Positions 12,501-25,460 of a stretch of DNA of 64,000 bases are shown here, piece after piece. The stretch spans positions 2,955,610 to 3,019,609 of the forward strand of contig NW_019091360.1 in assembly GCF_001949145.1 (NCBI RefSeq). The letters are read 5' to 3'. Both the position numbers and the translations under genes were made by a program. The notes beneath the pieces were generated by a model. It saw nothing but the letters and a program-made list of their open reading frames with translations. It ran no database searches and was not told the DNA's origin. Positions within the stretch are counted from its first letter, which is position 1. Each line of letters starts with the position of its first letter. Source of the stretch: Acanthaster planci. Taxonomy: Eukaryota > Echinodermata > Asteroidea > Valvatida > Acanthasteridae.

Positions 12501-15500
12501 ACTTTTTTAGAGACTTGGTTCAACGAAAATTCCCGTACAACCGAATATTCAAATATTCGATCGAACTTCATGTAGAATATTCAAAAATTACATTTTTCGA
12601 TTTGACCAAACCCAACATGATGGGTTAAAAACTGTGAAACTTTGCAAGATCAACGCATCCAACGGAAGGGAAAGAAACCCATAGAGATCATTGCCTGTTG
12701 AGTCCAACTAAAGTAACTCATTTTATCATGAAGAACATGATAAAATGATTCATATTCAGCAAAGACAATATTCTCATTAGCCCTTGCTTGGACTGATTTC
12801 CCCTTTATTGATTCGAGTCCCAGTGTAACTAATAATTCATAATAAAGCAACTTTTACTTACTATTAAAAAGGGAAATGTACAACACTGAATGTTTTCCCT
12901 ATATTTTTATCAAACAGCCTCAGCTACGGACTTCCTATAACTCTTCACTCGAACCTAAAAATGTTGGTGTGATTTTCAAAGCTTTTCAAATAAACAATCG
13001 AATCTGCAAACAGAAGTTACGGAATTACAATAACAGCATGAGATCATGAGATGCGATAACTAAGGTCCATAATGAAAATATCACCCAGCTGAACGCCAAA
13101 CAGCCGAATGCGCGTATAACACCCTGCCTGTCTGACGTATAAAGTACGTGCAATCTTTGATTCAACACCGTCGAAGGGTGAGTATTAGTGATCGTCAACA
13201 TCAGACTGATAAATATGATTGTAAGCATTATTCCTGTGCTGGTTTTTCTATGAATTTCAGCAAACAGATGGGGCACTGCTGTGAAAAAGGGACTGCTGCT
13301 GCTCAGCTGGCTGGCCCAGTTGTTGGTTTTTCGAAAAATGAATGGATCACTGCGTCAAATGGAATCCCAGGAAAATTAACAGGGGGGGCATGAAAATAAA
13401 TCAGACCATCAGTTTCTCGACCTAGGAGCTTTTTTGCCGCTCAGACTAAAAATTAATAACCACCAGCTTGTCAGTTCCTCTTTTTCACCGCCACAGTTCA
13501 GCACCAAAGAAAACGCAGAGTATCATGCGTATGTTGCAGGGAGAGAAAAAAATAACTCGACAAGCGAACAGATGGTGACGTGGAGTGGTTTCGTCCCCGT
13601 TAACGTTCAAATAAAAGGAAAGGCATGATATGCTCTGCCCGAAGGTCAGACAAGGAATAAGCGAAGGTGAATAACAGCGAGAAAGGAAATTAGAAAAACT
13701 GGTCACAAAATCCGCTGTTTCAGATGACCGAATTTTTAAAGAACGAACTTTTATAGGTCCCCGGTGGTTTTTCTGCATCCGATTTAAAGAGACGAAAAAG
13801 TGTTGACAGTTTGAAAGACGAAAGTGTTGCATTCAAGACTTTAGGGAATACTGGAATCACCTGTCAGCTTGATCACAAAACAAAAGCGTCACATCCAGAC
13901 TCAATCACTTTTGTCAGTGCACTGTGATGAGTATGGTGCGTTTACTGTGACCATTTAATAAGCGAACAAAACCAGAAACACAACTGATCAAGGAAAACGA
14001 CAATTAAAAACTACACACTTTCTTTGTTTTGGAACATTAACTCCATTTGTCAATACCAATAAATAGTCGAAGCATCACTTGCCGAAAATCACCAACAGAA
14101 CTACAAGTGACCGATGTAATTTATGATAAAAAAAAACAAGAAAACATCCCTCGAGATACGGGCAAAAACGGCTCCGGACAAACATCTGCCATCTCCAAGT
14201 TGGTCGGGGAGAAAGGGACCGCGTTGTAACGACCGACGCCTTGTTATCATTATCCAACCTAGATGCCCAGCTTCCCCCACGGATTCTACGTTTAAGCCGA
14301 CTGCCAGTACAAGTCTCCCGCGAGTCATTACTTTCCTCACGGATCATTGGCTGTCTTTTCTCGTCCGTTATCCAATGAATAATTCAAGTCAGGACGGCGA
14401 GTTACCTCGTACTCATCCAAACGCCATCACTTATAATGCAGCCGGCCAATATTTCCCCTCATCTTTTCCTCGCTCAAGCCCATTCCTGCATTACGATTTA
14501 AAGCTCAGTCGAGTATAGTCAATATATGCTTTGTAATCTGAACACGGGAAGTAATTCCCACGATTGTAAAAAAACCGACAGATTTCAATGGCAATTTTAG
14601 TAGACAGAATAAGTGTCCCAAAAATTGGAATATTAAAATGATGATTCTTGTCGTTGAAGTGCCTGTGACTCCCTAACGGGTTTCCCATTTATGATGAGAT
14701 TACACGAGTCAAGGAACAAGACTTTAAACATGGCGAAGAAATTTCATGACGCACTGAAATACAGGACTGGAGAAAAGTCTGTGGCCGATATGGTGGCAGC
14801 ATAAGCAAAAGGAAATGTCTATTCATTCCAACTGTCAAAACTACATTTTTTGCGAGACCAGACACAACACCAAAGCTTGCTTGTTTAAGAGGGATAACAT
14901 GAAGCCCTTTATAAAATCCATGACCGAAGTTGAGGCTCGAGGAAAGTGAGGAGAGAGCAAAATCCGATAAGACCGTGAAGGACGAGTCTGAAAACATCTC
15001 CTCGGTAATAAATTCAAGAGACAAGCCCTACTCAAACACCTTGAATGGAAAAAACGAGCACCATGGTGGCCCCCGGAGAATGACCTGACGACAGAATGAT
15101 CAATAGACCGAGCCCTTCTGACGTCATACACCCCTGGACTGTACCACGAGAGACTTGGAGTGGGTTTCACGCAGTCAAGTGTGGCTCCTGCTGGCACGAC
15201 CCGCTAATGTTTAAAATATGCAAAATGAAAATAGGGGAGAATTATTGCGTTCCGCGTAACATATTTAGATGTCCATTAAGGGAATTAATGTAACTCCCAG
15301 GTGAGATTGGACGAAAGTTTAAGGGGGGTATATTACTCTGTGTCCAAGGGTGAGAAGATAATTGAGTTTGAGTTGTGGCAAGTGCATTGGGATGTCTCTT
15401 GTTCTTTGTGTAGTATCAAACGTGCGGTGTAACTGCAAAAATAATGCACCCGCGTCGCCATTGTAGCTAAGTATCTGCATTTGCGTTGCAATTGCTGCAA

Positions 15501-15738
15501 CAGGTGATTTTCTGTTCTGGTTTTTTTAGTTGCAGCATATAATTGTGCAATGACCCAATGACTCGGCGGTAACTTTGCCAATATGAGCGGAAGGATTTTT
15601 ACATACTGCAATCGGTCGCTGTAGTCTTTTTCCACAAGATAGCCATGGGGCACAATGCACTCGTTTAGCAATCTCAAGTCTAGCCAACATGGACCATTTT
15701 CTGCGATCACACAAGTCGCGTCACTGTGTAACAACACG
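6506..15738. other. No gene recognised
   Basis: A long stretch with only short frames of non-coding character. It includes TATTCGAA-type repeats near 8.45, 12.23 and 12.55 kb and an AACCCTAACCCTAA word near 12.4 kb too short to call telomeric. Confidence 0.45.
8425..8475. repeat. TATTCGAATA-type repeat, second copy
   Basis: GTCGATTCGAATAACTGATT followed by ATTCGAGTATTCGGCACAGC and CCTAG, shared with the copy near 61.9 kb. Confidence 0.45.
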
Positions 15739-15894
15739 GCCGTTTCACAATAGTGCGCCACCAAGAGTATGCAAAGCGTTGGCCAAGCCAATTTGTCGAC
15801 CCAATGCGCGTTTGGAAAGGGTCGACAAATTTCGCACGTTATGATTGGCCAACGCGTTGCAAACTCTTGGTGGCGCACTATTGTGAATCGCCCG
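15739..15894 (+). mobile_element. Family P palindromic MITE, copy 2
   Basis: Same arms (TTCACAATAGTGCGCCACC and mirror GGTGGCGCACTATTGTGAA), loop AATGCGCGTTTGGAAAG. Ends in GAATCGCCCG. Confidence 0.8.
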
Positions 15895-17018
15895 TGACCC
15901 TTTCATATTTCAACAAAAATTTATTAAGCCACTCTTCTTTTTTTGCGTGATCACAAGTACTTGGAGTTCAATGAATCCAGTCTGCAACCACAGGGGAAAT
16001 GTCACCTTACCAATCACAAACCCACGTCACAGTGATGTTGACAGAATGTGTATACCCTCAAAGGTGTCGGTATGTTGAAGGGGGGAACTCACTCGAATTA
16101 ATTAAGACAGCGTCAGCCCTTGCAGCACACCGTTCCCAACGATTAATCATGACGAGTGGATGCCACTGGCGACACACTCCACTCCGTGCCATGTTACATA
16201 CCACCAGACGGTTTATTTCCACAGCACATTGCAATCTGGCCCAATCAGAAATCAGCTAGCACTGCACTTTCTTTGGTGCCGCTCGTGGGGACTCCGTCGC
16301 CCCCGGATCCTTCATCACATCCCACACCATGCACGAAAAATCAAGACAACCATCTTCGAACTGATCCCAGCGGACGCACGGTACAACTCCTCTCTCGATC
16401 AAGAAACAGAAAAAGAGTCCATCACTCAATGCGTAATGCAAACATCTTGTACGGGTCTCGCCTGTATTAAATGATTAATTAACACCCATTTATAACACCA
16501 GAACGAAATTTGGGCGCGTGGGTTAATGGCGGAACAGGCCACCCACATCGTACCCTTCATCATTTTCTTAGGAAACCAATTATCGACGGTGTCAGCCAGT
16601 GCACCGAGAAAAGAAACATGGTGATAAAGAGGTGACGCCAAATCGTCTCCTCTCCAGCCCACAAAACACTCTTCTCCCACGTTGCCTTAGCAAGTGGTGT
16701 GTGGAGGGCTGTTTGCCTCGCTCCACCCTCGAAGTGACTGCGTTTTTAACGACTACCGCTCCTCCCGCAGCAAATCAGAGCTACAGGTCTTAAGATGCGG
16801 GGCGGTGAGAGGAAGAAGTTTGGCAAAATGAGAAGAGATTGGCCCCAACATCCGGATGGCTATTGGCTAACGACATGAAGCTTAACGACTGAAATCCCCC
16901 ACCTCAAGCAGAAACATCCTCCCACGCACACCCACGCGACAAGACTTTTCTCCTCTTACACTAGACTGAAAGCTAGTAAAGATACAGATTACACATGTAT
17001 AATTACAGGTGAATACGT

Positions 17019-17185
17019 GCAATTCACAATAGTGCGCCTCCAAGAGTTCGTAACGAGATGACCAATCACAGTGCGCGAAATTTGTCGAACCAATGCGCGT
17101 TTGAAAAGGGTCGACAGATTTCGCGCATTGTGATTTGGTCAATGCGTTGCAAACTCTTGGAAGCGCACTATTGTGAATCGCCCGT
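17019..17185 (+). mobile_element. Family P palindromic MITE, copy 3
   Basis: Arms ATTCACAATAGTGCGCCTCC and mirror GCGCACTATTGTGAATCG; loop AATGCGCGTTTGAAAAG between the two GTCGA(A/C) core sites. Confidence 0.8.
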
Positions 17186-20093
17186 ATTATTTGAGACAGA
17201 TTGTTCATTCTGCCGTGAAGCTACTTGTATCGATTAAGCATATTGTTCTACAAGACAAAACAACAAATCTAAATTAGCTGAAATTGACGAGCTCTTATTT
17301 CTCTCATTTAAGTGGCGTCTCAGGAACAGAAAAGAAAACAAAAGTGGAGCATGGCATGGCACGGGGACTGATCCTGTACAACTTGAATCTAATTCACGCT
17401 TCTTCAGCTAAAATTTAATCCTAACCCCCTGGGTGTATGTAAAATCATATTGAAATCAGAGGATTGAGGACTGTTACGGTCAATTATGAGCTTTTTCAGC
17501 AACTCCGGTTTACGAGAAACATGGGTGCTTCACAACGTTCAAAGAAACCAACTTCTTTCTAGTTTCGTGGACGGACACGATTAAGCTATGAAAAAGGTAA
17601 ATGCTTCGTTTTTCTGGCGCTGCTCTATTGTGACTTTGCAACCATAAAGTCCATTAGGGAAAAGTTTTGATCGAATGAGGAGTAAAACGGACTCGTTTAT
17701 ACAGCCAACCTGTTTGTCTGTTGGCTTTTTTTGAAACCAATGCAACTCAATCTCTCTTGCTGGTTTTAACCAATAATTATTTAACACTGAGCTGCACACT
17801 AAAGCAATGTATAGATAAAAGTACAAATGAATTCCTGCCCATCTATTGCCATGTAATGGAAAGCAGAACATTTTTGCCCTATGACTACTTAGAAAATAAG
17901 TACAATGTAGGCCTCCGTTTTTTCCATTAAAACACACACACCATGGAATCCATTTTTCGACTACAGCGTTATTTCTATTGTCTGCAACGGTGATCAAAGC
18001 ATTGTCACGCAAGTAAAATTTCCAGGGATCATTCCAGAAGCCTTGACTGATTCCACTCTCTCTAAGCAGATCTGAGATGTTTCAGACCTATCTCTGCTCT
18101 TTCTCAAACTCAAACAATCTGTCTGAAACTAAGCCTACTGCAAACTCTTTGCTCAGCCCCAGGCTTGATTTGTGCAGACATAGACGGATTACGGGTTCTA
18201 CAAAGTGACAATCCTGAAACCCGTTGCAAAATCCCAGGATTAGCCAGTGTTGAAAATTAATTAGAACTTTGTGGCAGGGCGCTGCACGTCAAATACATCA
18301 CATTAACGGTCAGCCTAGAAGTGGCAACGGCGTAAGTGCACGGTAAGAACGGCGGGAGGAGTCGTAATGTAGTTAACGACTGAGTTTGCTGGCACGTAAG
18401 GTGAGTTTATGCGCTCCATTGAAGGATTCCCCAGCCTTCGGAGACAACATTAAACAGAGCTTATGTACAACTCCAAGTCCAATGGAATCACTACAAAAAA
18501 GGAAAATTGACCATTGGTGTGCGTCCAGAGTGACTCGCAGTTCTTTAACTTGCCTTTCCTAATGAACTTTCTCTGACTGCTGATCAAATTACCTGTTTCA
18601 GACTCTCAACAAACATTTTCACCAATAAAGAATCAGACGAGCCTTCCATGTTTACAAAGATTGCTCAGAACACAAATGAAACACTGACCATTATTGGATT
18701 ATTCAATGTCAAGACTGATTCCAAATATCCATCCTTGACAAATGCACGAACAGCGTGCTCAATTTCTTGTAATTGATGAGTAAGCGTTGTCCAACTAGTC
18801 ACTCACAACATGGCCTATTGTGATCAGAATGACTAGTGATGCTTTCAAATTGTCTGAACATCTGAACAATAGAAAGCAATATTCCGATGGAAATACACTA
18901 CTTTCAATGAAAATCACTTACAAACAGAACCCAGAGCAGCCAGAATTACGTAGCAAAAATGCGTAGCAACGTGTTGCCCGGGCAACGCGGCTTCCATGGC
19001 AACGTTACTGATTGATGAAACACGGTGTTAGATGAATGAACTCAACTGTCGCATGATGATAATGATGATGCTGGTGGTCCCGATTTTGTGCGCGTTACGC
19101 ATGGATCACAAGCCGACCAGTGGTGTACTGCGTACTGTTGACATGAAAAAGTGCGCGGTTCTCCAGCACTGAAAGAGAACAGACTCAACACGTTCATGTA
19201 GCCCTGTATTCAAACGCGCAATTTCCATGTACAGGAATTCGACAGTCTTGTTTAAGCAGTAAATATGCAATTTTGATTAACAGTAGAGAGAGAGTTTTCC
19301 CTTGACCCACTGGGCACATGGAACGACAGTAATTCGTTCTAAGACGCTACTTGCATCCAGCACGATGGAGAATCATGAACCAGTGAAGATTGAAGAGACT
19401 CATAAATTCCTGAAGACATTATTCATAACATTAGGGCGTTTGGGTTATATACAACTACACTAGACGATGAGTCACGAAACAAATCCACTTTACTATAGAA
19501 TATTTAGTGTTCATCAACTCATATAGTCCTAATTTGTAAAAGTAGATTGGAATTAAATTTTACAACAGCTATTTTCATCAATACTGCCACACAGACAAAC
19601 GTGGCAAAAGTGCACGACAAACAAAAAGACGTATGTAGGTTTGGAAAGGGTACCTGTATGGCCTACCATACACTTAGCTGTTTCAAGGGAATTGTTGTTT
19701 ATATCCAATTTTTTACTCCCAAAAACAAGAACAATGAGACTACCTACAATACTACCGGTAGACCTTTCATGAACAGCGCATTAACTGGACGGATGGATTT
19801 AAAATACTAAATTTGCATGTATTTTATTTGTATTGTTCAAATCGGGGAAAACCCATCGAACACTCAGTTCAATGATTTTAATATTAAATCGCTCGAAGTA
19901 CTCTTAAAGGTTGGATTTTCAAGTCATGCTGTAAGCTCGATTCATGTTACGTTTATCGCTGATGGCATGGTATTTAGTCTACAAAGTTGTTAAATATGAC
20001 AAAGCTGATTCATTACTCTTTTTTTACTGCCTTGGCATTTTTAACCGTATTAGCGTATTAGTTAAATCTATGGTTCTCATATAAAGAGTCAGG
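17186..20093. other. No gene recognised
   Basis: No supported exon. A short GATGATGATAATGATGATG microsatellite lies near 19.06 kb. Confidence 0.45.
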
Positions 20094-20276
20094 CTATCGG
20101 TCTGCGAAAATAGGCGTTTGAAAAAAATTATTTGCTTCCCCCCTTAAATTCTTCATATTATAATTTTTCTTGACAGGGTTGGCGACATAGCAAACAAGTT
20201 TTTTTTCCTCAGCTGGAGTTAAAAATAAGGGTCGGTCAGACATGACTTTCAAAACAAGTGGTTCTCGTAACATCAT
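20094..20276 (-). pseudogene. Possible pogo/Tigger-type transposase fragment
   Basis: Minus frame includes RPLFLTPAEEKKLVCYV, similar to the (R/P)P..LT.EEE..LV segment seen in DNA-binding regions of pogo/Tigger-like and related transposases. Only about 25 residues fit; no catalytic region is visible. Confidence 0.25.
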
Positions 20277-21522
20277 GGTATTATTTGCTCAATAAATGTA
20301 CGTGATACTCAACTTCTTTTCATTCCTACATTTTATGGAGCATCCTAAACAACAGTTTAATTTTGAATTTGAAAGTGCAAGCAGTGAAAGATTTTATGTT
20401 TTTATTTACTTTTTATTATCAACAACCAGGACAACATGAACGTAGTCAGAATGGCATGTTGCAAATATGAATAATGACCACTCAAAGCTTCTAAAGACTG
20501 CATAAAATCATTCAGTTTTCACTGAGTGATCAGTCATTTAGCCTTTGTCGATGGCTATTCAGGATTATGCCTTACACACATGCTCTTGTGTACAATATAA
20601 CAAATGTGGAAATAAATTTCTGTTGAATTAAGTTTGAAAGAAAATGGTTGAAGACGATAAACTGTCGCTTCAGGCTAGGATCGAAATGTATTTATCATCC
20701 TCAAACTCGCTGCTCGTTTGATGGCTCGGGAACGGTTTTTTCTGTCACCGCATTAGATGTAATCGTAGTATGACACACCGATAAGGTCCTAAAGGCTTCC
20801 AAGAATAACCACCAATTCAACTTACCTATACGCCGCGGTGATCGACTAAGCTCACGAATGTATCAACAGCACCTCATACGAGTGGCTTAAGTGCTACCAA
20901 CAGTACATCCAGTGGGGTGATGTGCTCACAGCATGGCGGTGCACCCTGACGCTTGGAACTGGTAGAATATTGCTGAAGAAAAAAAAAATCCAACCCAGCT
21001 GCGAACATGCGGTAGCAGCACAGACGAGGTTGAAGGAGAGCATCCGTGTACAATGCACGCTTGCTTGCATTCATCACCCAGCAGGTACAGGCTCAACATT
21101 TACGCTTGAAAAATTAATGACGTTTCAACCGGGGACGATGTCTGCGCTTCAGGGGGGACAAGGGAATGCCCACAGTTTGGAGGCGAGCGACGCTCGGCAT
21201 GGATTCTCAGCCTACTTCAAGTGGGGAATCCTGACTCGTGGAGTGCGGTTTTCGCTCTGTTCACTGCGAAACAACGCGACCGAGGATGCCTGACACAGTG
21301 AAGGCAACCAGGCTAGGTATGTTTTTAACACGACGGCACGTGAGCAGCGTTCCACTGAGAATAGTCTACTCATACGCCGGGGTGTTCGGGTTTCAAAACG
21401 GCCTTGCTTGAACTTGCCCGAATTTGGCGGTTCAAAGACGGTAAGGTAGATCGAAAACAAAGCACCTGACGTCAAGCCAATTTAAATGTTCACTACCATT
21501 GAGTCGGAGTATGGCCTCGCTA

Positions 21523-21598
21523 ATCCGCTTGAGAAGCACCCCCTCATCGGTTGAAAAGAGCCATGTTGGTCGGGAGTGCTCATTTTGTCATTAGCGAT
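21523..21598 (+). repeat. Family Q dispersed element, truncated copy 2
   Basis: Carries ATCCGCTTGAGAAGCACCCC, CTCATCGGTTGAAAAGAGCC and GGGAGTGCTCATTTTGT, then similarity ends; only the first half of the element. Confidence 0.6.
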
Positions 21599-22500
21599 TT
21601 GACCCAGACAATTATACCCTCAAAATCATTGCTTGCCCATTGATTTCGGCTTGTCAATTGGAGGCATTTTCTTCTTGTTTGAAACCGAGATTAGTATAGT
21701 ATTCCTTTCACAACCAAACAATAATTGGTTGGCCTGCACGATTATGAAACCAATCTTTGATAATCATCCTTCTAATTTCCAGCATCATGATTCAAGGCAT
21801 GCTCACACGAAGCTCCAGTCCACAGCAAGAGTCAAGTGCCGTGGACTGCATGTCTCGCCCCGAGTAGGCGATATCAACGAACCCCCCCCCCACACCAACC
21901 TCTCCCAAACGCGCCAAAGTGGCGGCCTAATAACGTCTAGCAAGAAAACATTATGACAGATCTTTGTCAGTACGAGGACGATTTGTACTGAGTCATATCT
22001 CTCTTTGGCCAAGATATGTCGGCAGATTTGTCGCGAATCGTGACGTGTGCTTGACTGGAGGGGGGCCTAATTGATGGAAAGGAAGCAAAGTAGAATACCT
22101 ACCGCGCAGTTTTTACTGTGCACTAGCAAACATTAATTGTTATGACCCAGATCTCTACTTCGAAATTCCTCAAGATATCAAGAAATATCAACTAACTCCA
22201 ACCTGAAATTTTAACTATCAAGGTCCTTCTACATTAATATAAATATTAAAAAAACATGCGACTGTTGGATCACCTAAATACTGTTTAAAAGGCTGGATCT
22301 GCACGATTCAATATATAAAATGGAGAAGTGCTAGCCTACGGCGGCAACTTCAATCGGCAATTTGTCAACTTCAATCAGTTGTGTCAAGTGCAACTCAACA
22401 CAATTTCTTAGCATATGAAAGTTAATGTCTGCATGTCATGTAACATGTGCTTCACATCGACTTCAGTTCAGAATCCCAGGCTTTCTAATCAGATGAATTT

Positions 22501-22659
22501 GCAAAGTGCACCTCCAAGAGTTTGCAACACGTTGGCCAATCACAATGTGTGAAATCTGTCGACCCAATGCACATTTGGAAAGGGTCGACAGATTCCGTGT
22601 GTTGTGATTGGCCAACTCGTCGCAAACTCTTGCAGGCGCACTATAGTGAATCGCCTGTA
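22501..22659 (+). mobile_element. Family P palindromic MITE, copy 4 (left end decayed)
   Basis: Core GAAATCTGTCGACCC, loop AATGCACATTTGGAAAG and mirror GGGTCGACAGATT are intact; the outer left arm (GCAAAGTGCACCTCC) has decayed, the right end reads CACTATAGTGAATCGCC. Confidence 0.75.
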
Positions 22660-22679
22660 TGAGTGTCTGTCAACTAGGC

Positions 22680-22737
22680 AGCCTCAATAACAGGGAAGCC
22701 TCAATAACTGGGTAGCCTCAATAACTGGGTAGCCTAA
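22680..22737 (+). repeat. 17-bp tandem repeat
   Basis: Three units of AGCCTCAATAACTGGGT (first with AGGGA ending) plus a partial fourth, right after family P copy 4. Confidence 0.75.
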
Positions 22738-23440
22738 TTACATTGCTTCAACATCCTCATTAAATGTAAATTAAAATTTACATTCTACATGCTACCATGA
22801 TCAGTACACTTGGATTTAACCAGCATACTTGGATCACTGATGCACCAAGGAAGGAATGGTATACTCTGATATTTTGTAAAGCGTGCCCTTTTCTCCATAA
22901 GTGTGATCTTTACCAGTAGTACTTTGTGAAAAGTGCCCCTTCCCAAAAGGTGCCCTTTTTCGTCCGAATATTTTGCAACTCGATCGCACGTGAATTCTTT
23001 TCTACAAGTGCCCTTTCCCCGTAAAGCGCCCCTTTTCAAGGGTACACTTTTACATGGAGCCCTTTACTAACATCACAAAAAACATCAAAAATCAGGTTGA
23101 CATGTGGGGAGCACTGCCTGTGTAGTCCACTACCTATGTGCTTTGAACAGCGCCACCATTAATGGATGGTGTTGAACCCCTCTCCCTGTTGATATTTTGA
23201 GGGTTGAATGGCTAGTGACCCAAAAAAAAGCCTTGCCCAGTGCCCCCATGCAATGGCCTTGTTATGCCTTTGCACAGTTGCAAAGTTTTGGATTGCACAC
23301 ACTCTAAGTCAGTGCCAAGATGCTTTTGATGTAACAAGACATTTACTTTATAGTGAATGTCATTGGGAGATGGAATGTCCTGCAGTACCCAGCAAGGGAA
23401 GTGATGGTGTTGGGTAAGGAGGTAATTCCAGCACTTAATC

Positions 23441-23612
23441 CTCCTTGAGTAGAAGTACCCCCTCATCAGTTTGAAAAGAGCGTTGTTGGTCGGGAGCGTT
23501 CATTTTGTTGGTAGCGACGCGCATGCAAGTCGTTCGTGAACCAGCAAAGTTCAGTTCTGACCAAAGGAGCCTAAGTAAATAGCGCCCTCAAGCTCTTGGT
23601 CCAGCTTGAGGC
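23441..23612 (+). repeat. Family Q dispersed element, copy 3
   Basis: Blocks GTAGAAGTACCCCCTCATC, GTTGGTAGCGACGCG, GTTCGTGAACCAGCAAAG and GCTCTTGGTCCAGCTTGAGG; a full-length copy beside the last putative exon of gene D. Confidence 0.65.
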
Positions 23613-23725
23613 CCGTAAGGCAGTTCAGTGATTTCTAACCCGATTACAGTTGATGGAAGACAAATCCTGGTGCTGATCCAAGTAGGACTGGACAGATTTT
23701 CCAAGAAAAAAAAAATTCAACTTAC

Positions 23726-25347
23726 CTTTACCATGAGGCAGGCTGTTCTGGGATTTGATTGCACTATGACAGTCTCTGGTGCCATCTAGTTCAGTAGCTG
23801 TCTCCTGAAGGCTGGAGAGGGGGGTGAATATCAACATGTTTAAGTTGGCATAACACCAATAGTTAAGTTACAATGAATCAGTTCAGATGATTGTGAACAA
23901 GGTATACATTTTCTATTTTCCTCTTTTCCATACCTTTGGCAACAGACTAAAGGAAGCATGACACTGAAAACAGTACAGCCTAATTGTAGCACTGACAGAA
24001 AGAATTAGATATTTATAACCCACCGTTGAAGGGCATCAGGAAGAGAACTGTCTTAGATTAACCGCCCTTCCATGCTAAGTGTTTTAAAATTAATAGTGCA
24101 ACCCAGACTTAATTATTAAGGCTCTATGTAAAAAAGCTGTTTTACTAGATTCCCTCCATATTGTAAAACTGATTGTTTCCCTAGATTTTCTATTCCTGTC
24201 CACCTGTGGGGGGGGGGGCTAGGGTACAAAGTACAATCTTTCTTTCCTACAAGAATGGGGAGGAGGGCGGAAGAGGGGCCAAAGGCCACATACACCTAAA
24301 AAAGAGACTGAAAAAATATTTTAGGAAAAATGATAAGATCATGGCAATTTGGGAGATCAGGAACATGCCTTCCCCCAAGAAAAAAAGTTTAGAAGTCTGA
24401 TAAAATTGTTCGGAGAAATAATGAGAGCATTGCAAGTTTTGGGTCTTATCATTTTCCCCTTCCAGAATCAAAGCCCAAACATGGAGCCTCACCCCACAGA
24501 ATGGCCATATTAAAAAGGTTACGTGACAAAATTCCAAATATAAAAAAGATTTTGGCATCCCAACAAACTCATATTTTTCTATAGAAATGCAGGTGGTGCA
24601 GCTCCTAACATGGTGCACTTTTGAGGCAATTCACCTCTTGTGCCTTGCAGGAGTAAATTTTCTTCAAAAAATTTCACAATAAATTAATTTTATCAAAGTC
24701 CCCATATTCTGATTCAAAAATCTCAATTTTACTCACCCAATGAAAGTTTAATTTGGCTTTATTTTCCATTATTTTTTAAAGTACAAGATGAACTCTTGTT
24801 AATGTGCCCAAAATACCAAAATAATTTTCTAACAAACTTGTAGTTAGGTATGTAAACAGAGGTGATAACAAGTTCTTACATGTTTAGGCCTATATGGCAG
24901 TTTCTGACATCTTTTGAAGTGACCCTAAATTCTTTCCCGATTTCCAGACACCAACCGTGTTTGAATTTCTGATCAAATTTCATGACACTGACATTGTTCA
25001 CAAAGGTTCAACAGCATCATCGCAAGTTTCACCACAAATTTATCAGACCTTACCTGTTCGAGACATTCGAAGCACCACGAGGCCTCCGAGGCACTGTGTA
25101 GTCTATGATGGCAAATAACTTTCTGTGTAGCCTACTACTGAGTACTAGTTACCACTAGGGCCTACCACTGTACCAGCCAGTCACGCCAATAGGCCTACCA
25201 ACAACTCACAAATATCTTTGTCATTTTCCGCTGAAATCGCGTGTCTTTGAGTATTTGGTGACTTGAGGTTAGGTCTGTCCAGCTTAAGGACTCACATTTT
25301 GGTGGATAACGCCCAGCCTCACTGAATTTCCGTGGAACTGCCGCCAT
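23726..25347 (-). CDS. Putative unrecognised gene D, 5' part (three candidate exons)
   Basis: Three splice-flanked segments join in one open frame: 25347-25296 (ATG, MAAVPRKFSEAGRYPPK, donor AAAT|GTGAGT, phase 1), 25093-25054 (acceptor CACAG, PRRPRGASNVSN, donor ACAG|GTAAGG, phase 2), and 23811-23726 (acceptor CTCCAG, LQETATELDGTRDCHS, then SQNSLPHGK, donor AAAG|GTAAGT, phase 1). The predicted 59-residue N-terminus is basic and serine-rich with no motif I know; PRKFSE alone recalls the start of CRTC proteins, but nothing after it fits. The start lies in a GC-rich stretch with two GCCGCCAT words, a promoter-like setting. Further exons to the left were not resolved. Phase agreement across three segments could still be chance. 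Confidence 0.3.
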
Positions 25348-25460
25348 TTCTGACTACGCACGGGAGCTCTGCGCCGCAGACGTTCAGCCGCCATTTTGCC
25401 AAATCCCAGCAACAAGCCGCTGAAGACAGCGCACGCGCAGTCCCAGACGTTCGAAAACTA
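25320..25460. promoter_or_regulatory. GC-rich promoter-like region with two YY1-type words
   Basis: GCCGCCAT occurs at about 25340 and 25390, each reading ATGGCGGC on the minus strand. Local GC and CpG are clearly higher than in the flanks. Such paired YY1-like sites around ATGGCGGC are typical of TATA-less housekeeping promoters. It coincides with the putative start of gene D. Confidence 0.3.

Noticed and set aside
15333-15878. 181-codon minus-strand open frame
   Set aside because: One end is the family P palindrome and the rest has no recognisable motif; no splice support. Likely chance.
22785-23039. 84-codon minus frame rich in Lys/Arg/Gly
   Set aside because: Comes from repeated AAGTGCCCCTT/AAAGGTGCCC words, low complexity, no motif.
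23041-23420. Possible further exons of gene D (for example around 23130-23185 and 23330-23365)
   Set aside because: One has a weak donor, the other brings an early stop in the required phase; not strong enough to add.
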